From Bacteroidota bacterium (GTDB taxonomy: Bacteria > Bacteroidota > Bacteroidia > JAADEI01), in assembly GCA_026992635.1 (NCBI GenBank), contig JALWYU010000109.1, forward strand, positions 1 to 33,021: 33,021 nucleotides of DNA, in the 5' to 3' direction. Below, in pieces: positions 24,676-32,317 of this stretch (position 1 is the stretch's first letter; every line of letters begins with the position of its first letter). The notes under the pieces are model-generated. The model made no database searches. It was not told the origin of the DNA and saw only the letters and a list, made by a program, of their open reading frames with translations. The translations under genes were made by a program, and so were the position numbers.

Positions 24676-25389
24676 ATGCAGGTGATTGTGTTTGACCTGT
24701 GGGGTGACCTGGGACACTTCAGGAAGTTTTTTACTACGTCTTCGCCGTTGACTTTTGCGTTTCCGCCGCCCCCGACGGTGGCAGGCATCCTGGGTGCAAT
24801 CTATGGCACCGATAAAATGCAGGGTTTTTCCATACGAAATCGTTATTTGGAAGTGTTTGGTTATGAGAAATGTCGGATAGCCGTTCGCATTATGCGACCT
24901 ATAGAGAAAATCCGATTGGCAATCAATTTGCTGGATACGAAAGAATCACCTAACAATTTCCGGACCCAGGTCAAAACGGAATTCCTTAAAAATCCCAGAT
25001 ATCGGCTCTATGTCTACCATCAGGATGAGAAGGTGCGCCGTCAACTGGAGGAGAATTTGAAAAATCATGCACCAGTCTATACAGTTTCGCTGGGGCTGGC
25101 AAATCTGCTGGCTAACTTTGAATACGTGGGCACACTGACGGGAAACGAAAGGGAAGGAAGGGGCGAAGCGGTAGCGGTTCATTCCGTTGTGCCAGTGGAA
25201 CAGACAAAGGGCATTGTGTTTGAAGAGGGGCGGAAATATTTCAAGGAGGTGGTTCCCGTAGCGATGCAGCCAGACCGCCTGGTAACGCAATTTACTACCG
25301 TGGTGTATGATCCGGATGGACAGACTTTGACCGTCAGACCCCATCAGTGGATAGAACTGGAGAATGGAGAGCATGTCCTGTTCTTCTGA
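24676..25389 (+). CDS. cas5b: Type I-B Cascade subunit Cas5
   Basis: Caps the 5' tag of the crRNA in Cascade. The protein is 237 aa. It begins VIVFDLWGDLGHFRKFFTTS followed by FAFPPPPTVAGILGAIYGTD, the N-terminal signature of Cas5h/Cas5b proteins. GLANLLANFEYVG and the C-terminal WIELENGEHVLFF also fit the family. The last 26 bases overlap the start of cas3, so the two are probably co-translated. Confidence 0.93.
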   Translation: MQVIVFDLWGDLGHFRKFFTTSSPLTFAFPPPPTVAGILGAIYGTDKMQGFSIRNRYLEVFGYEKCRIAVRIMRPIEKIRLAINLLDTKESPNNFRTQVKTEFLKNPRYRLYVYHQDEKVRRQLEENLKNHAPVYTVSLGLANLLANFEYVGTLTGNEREGRGEAVAVHSVVPVEQTKGIVFEEGRKYFKEVVPVAMQPDRLVTQFTTVVYDPDGQTLTVRPHQWIELENGEHVLFF

Positions 25390-27721
25390 ATTGTATTCCC
25401 ATCCGGGCAAATTGCTGGAAGACCATTTAATCGGTGTCAAAGAGCTGGCACTGCAGTTTTTGTCGGAGAAACCGCGCGAGTGGCAGGAGCGTCTCAAACC
25501 TTATTTGACTATCGCTTGCTTAACCCACGATATTGCCAAAGCAACCAGTTACTTTCAGGAATACCTTTTGACGGATGAGGAGGCGCGTCGGCGTGAATTA
25601 CGAAATAAACCCGAGACGAAACATAGTCATCTGTCGGCGATTGTGGCTTATTATCTTGCTAAGGAGATTGCGCCGGAAGGGAGTCTGATGCCGTTCTTTA
25701 CGTATGTGGCGGTGCGTCGCCATCATGGCGACCTGAAAGACGTGTATCGCGAGGCGTCATTAATCCTGGATGAGAGTGAGAAGACCATCATAAAGAGCCA
25801 GATTGAAAGCATAGATGCAGATAAGTTTCGTATTCTGGGTGAAAAACTCCATGAGGTGGGTTTACCCCGCGTTATCACCCTTGAGGACTTGAAGGGTGCC
25901 ATGGAGGTTGCCAGTCAGGACCAGCAGTTATGGAGAAGGTTCATTCGTCGCCAGCGACGCCAATGGACCGTGGCGCAGTATTTCATCATGAATTTGCTCT
26001 ATTCGCTGCTACTGGATGCAGATAAAACGGAGGTAGTCATTGGTAAGCATCTACCTGACCGTCCCGATGTTCCTGTCAATCTGGTGGATACCTACAAACA
26101 AAAAGTATTCGGTACCGGAAGCCCGACATCTCCGCTGAACAAGTTGCGGGAACAAGCTTATGAGGAAGCCCTGAGAAGAGCAGAAGAGCTCTCTCCCGAT
26201 AATCGCATTCTCACTCTCAACCTGCCTACGGGCATGGGCAAAACGCTCACAGCTTTATCTGTTGCACTGCACCTGCGAGAGAAACTGGGTGGAACCCACC
26301 GAATTATTTACTCATTGCCCTTTTTAAGTATCATAGACCAGACCAGCTCCATTGTGGAGGACATCTTCCGAAAAAATGGTATTGAGCCAACGACAAGCCT
26401 ACTTTTGAAGCATCATCATCTTTCAGAGATTTACTATCGGGACGCGGAGAATGAGTTTGAAGAAGACCACGCCCGCCTGCTCATAGAAGGCTGGAACTCG
26501 GAAATCATTATTACCACGTTTGTGCAGCTGTTTCACACCTTGATTTCCTATCGCAATCGGGCAATGAGGAAGTTGCATCGCCTGGCAAGGTCTATCATCA
26601 TTCTGGATGAAGTGCAGTCTATTCCAGTCAAATACTGGGAACCATTTCGGGAAGTACTGGAATTTCTGACCCGGCAACTGGATGCCTATGTTCTTTTTGT
26701 TACGGCGACACAGCCCCTTATCGTGGAGCCCGAGGCAGCAACTTCGTTAGTTGAACACAGGAAGTATTTTTCTCAGTTGAAACGGATTTCACTGGTTGCC
26801 AGGCCGGAAGTTTCTGATTTTGAGCAGCTCTATAATCATATTTTTGAAGAACATGCTCGTTCGGGCAAAAGCGTTTTATGCATTCTCAATACGATTAATT
26901 CTGCTAAAGAGTTTTACGATTCCCTTACTGCCCGGAGGCATGAGCAGGTGGCTTATCTGTCTTCGCATCTGGTTCCTGCCCATCGTCTTCAGGTGATTCG
27001 TGAAATTAAGCAAGGAAAGTATCCTTATGCGGTAACGACGCAACTCGTGGAAGCAGGCGTGGATATAGACTTCAATGTGGTGGTGCGCGACCTGGCACCC
27101 CTGGATTCGGTCATCCAGTCAGCAGGTAGATGTAACCGGAATGCACTTCATCAGGGCGTAACCTATGTTGTGCAGTTACTCAATCCGAACCACCATCACC
27201 GGCCGTGGGCTTCCTATATTTATGATGCTACGTTGCTGGACATTACAAAGCAATTGCTTTTTAATGGAGGACAAAACAAATGGGACGAAGACGAAGTTTA
27301 TGAATTGATTCACCGATATTTTGAATTGGTAAAGGACCGAAAGGCGCAGGATATCCAGTTACTGGAAGCCATCCGACAATTGCGCTATCAGGCAGACGAT
27401 GGCACGTCTATCCGCGATTTTCAGCTCATTGAGGAAGCACAGCCCCAGCTGGATGTGTTCATTGAGTGGGATGAACATGCCCAGACGGTATGGCAGGAAT
27501 ACGAGCAAATTGTGGCTCTGCCAGATCCTTTTGAACGCAGGAAGCAGTTTGACCGGATTCGTGCCCGGTTTTATCAATATGTCGTTGCCATTCCGAGCCG
27601 TGCGGACAATTTGCCCCCACAGATGCACGGTTTCGGCTACGTAAGTAGAGATGACCTTGAACATTACTATGACCCGATTACCGGCTATAAGTTGAACACT
27701 TCGGGCGGTTTGTTCGTATAA
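25364..27721 (+). CDS. cas3: CRISPR-associated helicase-nuclease Cas3 (HD plus DEXH domains)
   Basis: The effector that unwinds and degrades target DNA once Cascade has bound. The 785-aa protein has an N-terminal HD nuclease (SHPGKLLEDHL, LTHDIAKATSYFQ, KHSHLSAIVAYYL, RRHHGDL) in roughly the first 230 residues. The helicase follows: Walker A LPTGMGKT (about residue 287), IIILDEVQSIP (about 413), FVTATQP, and the C-terminal motifs TQLVEAGVDIDF and QSAGRCNRN. All key motifs appear present. ATGs at 25364 and 25373 are both possible starts. A 32-base gap with a small hairpin separates it from cas4. Confidence 0.95.
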   Translation: MESMSCSSELYSHPGKLLEDHLIGVKELALQFLSEKPREWQERLKPYLTIACLTHDIAKATSYFQEYLLTDEEARRRELRNKPETKHSHLSAIVAYYLAKEIAPEGSLMPFFTYVAVRRHHGDLKDVYREASLILDESEKTIIKSQIESIDADKFRILGEKLHEVGLPRVITLEDLKGAMEVASQDQQLWRRFIRRQRRQWTVAQYFIMNLLYSLLLDADKTEVVIGKHLPDRPDVPVNLVDTYKQKVFGTGSPTSPLNKLREQAYEEALRRAEELSPDNRILTLNLPTGMGKTLTALSVALHLREKLGGTHRIIYSLPFLSIIDQTSSIVEDIFRKNGIEPTTSLLLKHHHLSEIYYRDAENEFEEDHARLLIEGWNSEIIITTFVQLFHTLISYRNRAMRKLHRLARSIIILDEVQSIPVKYWEPFREVLEFLTRQLDAYVLFVTATQPLIVEPEAATSLVEHRKYFSQLKRISLVARPEVSDFEQLYNHIFEEHARSGKSVLCILNTINSAKEFYDSLTARRHEQVAYLSSHLVPAHRLQVIREIKQGKYPYAVTTQLVEAGVDIDFNVVVRDLAPLDSVIQSAGRCNRNALHQGVTYVVQLLNPNHHHRPWASYIYDATLLDITKQLLFNGGQNKWDEDEVYELIHRYFELVKDRKAQDIQLLEAIRQLRYQADDGTSIRDFQLIEEAQPQLDVFIEWDEHAQTVWQEYEQIVALPDPFERRKQFDRIRARFYQYVVAIPSRADNLPPQMHGFGYVSRDDLEHYYDPITGYKLNTSGGLFV

Positions 27722-27728
27722 AGGAAAG

Positions 27729-27746
27729 ACCTTTTATACAAAAGGT
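27729..27746 (+). repeat. Small hairpin between cas3 and cas4
   Basis: ACCTTTT (27729-27735), loop ATAC, AAAAGGT (27740-27746) forms a perfect 7-bp stem in the 32-base gap between cas3 and cas4. It ends eight bases before the cas4 ATG. It is too weak to be a strong terminator but could affect mRNA processing or the relative output of the interference and adaptation halves of the operon. Confidence 0.5.
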
Positions 27747-27753
27747 TTGTCGG

Positions 27754-28251
27754 ATGCATATTCCCCGTGCCGGAACGCTCATCTGGTATTATTTCATCTG
27801 CAAGCGAGAAGTGTGGCTTATGGCACGTTCTATTGTGCCGGAGCAGGACCATGACCTGGTGGCAATGGGCAGATGGATTGAAGAAACCACGTATCAACGC
27901 AGTCGCAAACGCATTAATCTGGAGCACGTAGTGATTGATGTGATGAACGTAGAAAAGGGCAAAATACTGGTTGGCGAAGTGAAAAAGTCATCGCGCTATG
28001 TCAAAAGTGCCACGATGCAACTGGCTTATTATCTCTTCGTGCTGAAACAAAAAGGGATTCATGCTGAAGGCGTGTTGTTGTTCCCGAAAGAGCGTAAGCG
28101 ACTTCAGGTGGTGCTGGATGAGCGTCTGGAACAGGAGCTTCTTGCTGTGCTGAGGGACATCCAAGCCATCATCAGGAAGGAGGTGCCACCGCCCCCAGTC
28201 CCGTGTCGGTTCTGTAAAAAATGTGCTTACGCTGAATTTTGCTGGTCATGA
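27754..28251 (+). CDS. cas4: CRISPR-associated exonuclease Cas4
   Basis: RecB-family Fe-S nuclease that trims prespacers and helps select those with a correct PAM. The protein is 165 aa. The iron-sulfur ligands are visible: Cys16 in FICKREVW and a C-terminal cluster CRFCKKCAYAEFCW (Cys151, 154, 157, 163), of which three would complete the cluster. GEVKKSSRY (about residue 70) is the RecB-type catalytic Asp/Glu-Lys motif. The stop overlaps the cas1 start (ATGA), which fits the known partnership of Cas4 with Cas1. Confidence 0.95.
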   Translation: MHIPRAGTLIWYYFICKREVWLMARSIVPEQDHDLVAMGRWIEETTYQRSRKRINLEHVVIDVMNVEKGKILVGEVKKSSRYVKSATMQLAYYLFVLKQKGIHAEGVLLFPKERKRLQVVLDERLEQELLAVLRDIQAIIRKEVPPPPVPCRFCKKCAYAEFCWS

Positions 28252-29249
28252 AAAAGACACTTTACCTGTTTTCCAGCGGAACACTCAAAAGGAAGGATAA
28301 TACGTTGTGTCTAATTACGACTGATGATAAAAAACATTACTTTCCTGTTTCTGCCATTAGCGATATTATGGTCTTTGGAGAGGTGGAAATTAATAAGCGA
28401 ACACTGGAGTTTTTGACTGCCCAGAAAATACCTGTTCACTTTTTTAACAGGCACGAGTATTACATTGGCTCTTACTATCCCCGTGAGTACTTGAACTCTG
28501 GCTATTTATTGCTTAGGCAAGCAGAACATTATCTGGATGGGGCGAAACGGCTGGACCTTGCCCGACGTATCGTACGCGGTAGTATTCTCAACATGTTGAA
28601 AGTCCTGACCTATTACGCCAACAGAACAAGGGAGACTCAACTTCAGGTCATTATTGCCAGTATAGAAGGAAAACTCAGAAGCCTGGATGGACAGACCTCT
28701 GTAGAACAATTGATGGCAATGGAAGGCAACGCCAGGGAACAGTATTACAAGGCGTTTGACCTGATCTTAAGGCAGGACGATTTCAGCTTTGACAGGCGAA
28801 CGCGACGTCCCCCGCAGAACCGACTGAATGCACTGATCAGCTTTGGCAATTCCATTCTGTATGTAGTATGCCTGAGCCAGCTCTACCAGACGCATCTGGA
28901 CCCTCGCATAGGGTTTCTTCATACCACAAACTTTAGACGCTTTTCCTTAAATCTGGACCTGGCAGAAATTTTCAAGCCCATCATTGTGGACAGAGTGATT
29001 TTCTCTTTGATTAACAAGCGCGTGCTGAAGGCTTCGCACTTTACTACGCTGCTAAAAGGTATTGTCCTGTCCGATGCGGGTAAAAAACTATTTGTTCAGG
29101 CGCTGGATGAACGGCTCTCCGCTACCATTCATCACCGCAAGCTTGGCAGAAACGTTTCGTATAAAACCCTGATCAAAATGGAGGCACACAAAATAGAGAA
29201 GCATTTGCTGGGTGAACAACCTTACGAACCCTTCGTTTCAAGATGGTGA
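28248..29249 (+). CDS. cas1: CRISPR-associated integrase Cas1 (type I-B)
   Basis: Metal-dependent integrase that inserts new spacers at the leader end, with Cas2. The protein is 333 aa from the ATG at 28248. It starts MKKTLYLFSSGTLKRKDNTL, typical of I-B Cas1. The catalytic residues are present: Glu in AMEGNAREQYY, His in RIGFLHTT and Asp in LNLDLAEIF, with the expected spacing (66 and 12 residues). RPPQNRLNALISFGNSILY is the conserved helix before the His. The open frame extends to a TTG at 28239, but the ATG that overlaps the cas4 stop is more natural. Confidence 0.96.
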   Translation: MKKTLYLFSSGTLKRKDNTLCLITTDDKKHYFPVSAISDIMVFGEVEINKRTLEFLTAQKIPVHFFNRHEYYIGSYYPREYLNSGYLLLRQAEHYLDGAKRLDLARRIVRGSILNMLKVLTYYANRTRETQLQVIIASIEGKLRSLDGQTSVEQLMAMEGNAREQYYKAFDLILRQDDFSFDRRTRRPPQNRLNALISFGNSILYVVCLSQLYQTHLDPRIGFLHTTNFRRFSLNLDLAEIFKPIIVDRVIFSLINKRVLKASHFTTLLKGIVLSDAGKKLFVQALDERLSATIHHRKLGRNVSYKTLIKMEAHKIEKHLLGEQPYEPFVSRW

Positions 29250-29262
29250 AAATCCCCTTTCT

Positions 29263-29532
29263 ATGAGTGAGTTCATCATTCTGGTTTACGATGTCCAGCA
29301 ACAACGAACTTCTAAAGTACTCAAAATCTGTCGCAAATATCTCCACTGGATCCAGAACTCAGTCTTTGAGGGGGAAATCTCTCAGGCAAACAAACAAAAG
29401 CTTCTGGACGAGCTGCAATCTGTGATAGACCCCGATTATGATTCCATCATTATCTTTACATTCCGAAGGAAAGCATATACAAAGCGAGAAATTATTGGCC
29501 GTGAGAAAGGGAACACATCCTTCATCGTGTAA
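29263..29532 (+). CDS. cas2: CRISPR-associated protein Cas2
   Basis: Small dimeric partner of Cas1 in spacer integration. The protein is 89 aa, a standard length. The N-terminus MSEFIILVYDVQQQRTSKVL has the conserved first strand ending in Asp. HWIQNSVFEGEIS and SIIIFTFRRKAYTKREIIG follow as in other Cas2 proteins. The start at 29263 lies 13 bases after the cas1 stop; the frame is open further upstream inside cas1 but homology begins here. It is the last gene of the operon, immediately before the CRISPR leader. Confidence 0.95.
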   Translation: MSEFIILVYDVQQQRTSKVLKICRKYLHWIQNSVFEGEISQANKQKLLDELQSVIDPDYDSIIIFTFRRKAYTKREIIGREKGNTSFIV

Positions 29533-29685
29533 ATGGAGCCTGTCGTCGGTCCCCAGTCCTGCTCAAAACCCTGCCCTTAGACGACACCACGATTCAGGAT
29601 TTCATGCCAATTCCTGTGCATTTGCTTATGGCTGTCCCGCTCATGGGAACTGTCCTTTTTTCTTTACTGTTTCTGAATTGTGGTT
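29533..29685 (+). promoter_or_regulatory. CRISPR leader
   Basis: The 153 bases between cas2 and the first repeat are the expected leader, carrying the promoter for the array and the site where new spacers enter. The end next to the repeat is T-rich (TCCTTTTTTCTTTACTG, then TTCTGAATTGTGGTT). No exact TAnnTTTG box is seen. Leader assignment rests on its position beside cas2 and on the opposite end of the array being the interrupted one. Confidence 0.7.
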
Positions 29686-32253
29686 GTTTTCAGCCTACCT
29701 ATGAGGAATTGAAACGCGGCGCGCGCGGCGGTGCAGCAGTTCAAGGAGCTGAGTTTTCAGCCTACCTATGAGGAATTGAAACCAAGACTTGTTCAATTTG
29801 TGAAAAACAATATTGGTGGGTTTTCAGCCTACCTATGAGGAATTGAAACGCGAGTTGCAGTCGTGGGGTTTTGGCGCAAAAGTTGGTTTTCAGCCTACCT
29901 ATGAGGAATTGAAACTGTTCGTGTACAAGAACACGAAGACTTTCATTATTACGGTTTTCAGCCTACCTATGAGGAATTGAAACCACTTACAACGTACGCC
30001 GCTTTTCCATCACTGTCAGTTTTCAGCCTACCTATGAGGAATTGAAACCACTTACAACGTACGCCGCTTTTCCATCACTGTCAGTTTTCAGCCTACCTAT
30101 GAGGAATTGAAACGGGTTGATAGACGATAAGGATTTTGAGAGGCTGATAAGTTTTCAGCCTACCTATGAGGAATTGAAACAAATAGTCTCCACGTAGATA
30201 GTCTGAAAGATTCAGTTTAGTTTTCAGCCTACCTATGAGGAATTGAAACGGGTTCGGGAGCATACATGAAATGCAGTGACAGGTTTCGTTTTCAGCCTAC
30301 CTATGAGGAATTGAAACCAACCATGCAGACGCCAGGAGCTGTAGTTGCGGCAACGGTTTTCAGCCTACCTATGAGGAATTGAAACCCCGCTCTCCTCGGA
30401 GGGGGAGGGCAGGCAAATCAGGGTTTTCAGCCTACCTATGAGGAATTGAAACCGTGATAGGAGGCATTGGTTTGGTAATTGCTCTGGGTTTTCAGCCTAC
30501 CTATGAGGAATTGAAACAGAGCCTGGAGGCGGAGATTCGCCGTCTCCAGGCTCGTTTTCAGCCTACCTATGAGGAATTGAAACGAGAACTTGTCTTCTTG
30601 TTCCAGCGCAGCGGTTTGTAGGTTTTCAGCCTACCTATGAGGAATTGAAACAAATTTGGAAACGGCGATGAGGTGGCTGAAAAGGAGTTTTCAGCCTACC
30701 TATGAGGAATTGAAACATATCAAGCAAAACCTAAAATATTGCGCAAACAAACGTGGTTTTCAGCCTACCTATGAGGAATTGAAACCCTCAACATATCCAA
30801 GAATACATCCCTCAAAAAAGCGGTTTTCAGCCTACCTATGAGGAATTGAAACCTGTGTTGCACATTGTTGCCGCATTGCTCACAAGCAAGTTTTCAGCCT
30901 ACCTATGAGGAATTGAAACCCAGCGTCGTCTTCCCCGTTCCCTTCTGCCCCACTACCGTGTTTTCAGCCTACCTATGAGGAATTGAAACTTTTGCTGTTT
31001 CGCAACAGTTCTGCAATTTTTGCGAGTTTTCAGCCTACCTATGAGGAATTGAAACGAAGAGCGTGTGCGCGCTTTAGAAGGGCGCGCACGGTTTTCAGCC
31101 TACCTATGAGGAATTGAAACCAGAAGAGGAGATGGCGGCGCTGGAGTGGGCATATAAGTTTTCAGCCTACCTATGAGGAATTGAAACGTTGTGTCGGGTG
31201 GGAGGATCTCAGTGATGATGAATATGGTTTTCAGCCTACCTATGAGGAATTGAAACGTCTTTTCAGAAGTCAAGAATCAGCGCATTGACGTACAGTTTTC
31301 AGCCTACCTATGAGGAATTGAAACCCCATTTCTGGACTTTGAGCGGGTTGCCCCACGCTTGTTTTCAGCCTACCTATGAGGAATTGAAACTTGTCTTGAA
31401 GCGTGCCGAGTTGCGTGAACGTTTGCGTTTTCAGCCTACCTATGAGGAATTGAAACTTTAAAAGAAAGCGCAATTGCAGCGTCGCCCCCACACGTTTTCA
31501 GCCTACCTATGAGGAATTGAAACGTGCAACATAATCAGTTAGCAATTCAGAGCGATGTTTGTTTTCAGCCTACCTATGAGGAATTGAAACGGGTTGATAG
31601 ACGATAAGGATTTTGAGAGGCTGATAAGTTTTCAGCCTACCTATGAGGAATTGAAACGGGTTGATAGACGATAAGGATTTTGAGAGGCTGATAAGTTTTC
31701 AGCCTACCTATGAGGAATTGAAACTGTTGCTTAGGGAACTTATGAGGGATATGGTTTTCGTTTTCAGCCTACCTATGAGGAATTGAAACCGTTTACGGCA
31801 GTTCGCTTTCTGGCACGCGTATGCTTCGTTTTCAGCCTACCTATGAGGAATTGAAACTGTAGCGGTCGCCCCCCAAGGGGGGCAGGGCGAACGTTTTCAG
31901 CCTACCTATGAGGAATTGAAACAGCACGTATAGATCAACTATATTCCTGTCAAATCGGGTTTTCAGCCTACCTATGAGGAATTGAAACAATCAACATCAC
32001 CCTCATCGCTTGCTTCCTCCACAGGTTTTCAGCCTACCTATGAGGAATTGAAACATATATGCGATGACAGTGAAGGGATTGATTTTCTCCCCGGTTTTCA
32101 GCCTACCTATGAGGAATTGAAACTTTTTCGCTTACAGAAGAGGAGATGGCTTCGCTGGGTTTTCAGCCTACCTATGAGGAATTGAAACCTTATTCCGTTT
32201 ACGCTTTCTTTTGGGATTGCCACGTTTTCAGCCTACCTATGAGGAAGAGAAAG
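29686..32253 (+). CRISPR. Type I-B CRISPR array, 39 repeats (last one truncated) and 38 spacers
   Basis: The 30-bp repeat starts GTTTTCAGCCTACCTATGAG and ends GAATTGAAAC. I count 38 full, apparently identical copies, the first at 29686-29715 and the last at 32159-32188, plus a 39th starting at 32224 that matches only through 32246. The 38 spacers are 35-40 bases long. The leader is on the left beside cas2, so the youngest spacers are on the left and crRNAs are read rightwards; the 8-base tag would be ATTGAAAC. Spacers 5 and 6 (29984 and 30049) are identical. Spacer 7 (30114) recurs as spacers 29 (31591) and 30 (31658), leaving 35 unique spacers. Spacers 22 (31121) and 37 (32124) overlap by 24 bases with two mismatches. 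Open frames across the array are artefacts of the repeat. Confidence 0.98.
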
Positions 32254-32269
32254 TTCCCAAAATTGTGTA
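32247..32269 (-). repeat. Putative terminal inverted repeat of the IS element
   Basis: The segment begins GAGAAAG at 32247 and contains AATTGTGTA (32261-32269), both shared with the recalled IS256 end. Its first base is exactly the first base where the 39th CRISPR repeat stops matching the consensus, which supports it as the true IS boundary. Confidence 0.65.
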
Positions 32270-32317
32270 TAGTATACATTACTGTATATAAGCCATTTAC
32301 GAAAGCCTTCATGATCT

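Noticed and set aside
32224-32253. Treating the last repeat as a naturally degenerate trailer-end repeat
   Set aside because: Trailer repeats often decay, and four of the last seven bases still match. The exact coincidence with an IS256-like end and a transposase just beyond makes an insertion the better explanation, though natural decay is not excluded.
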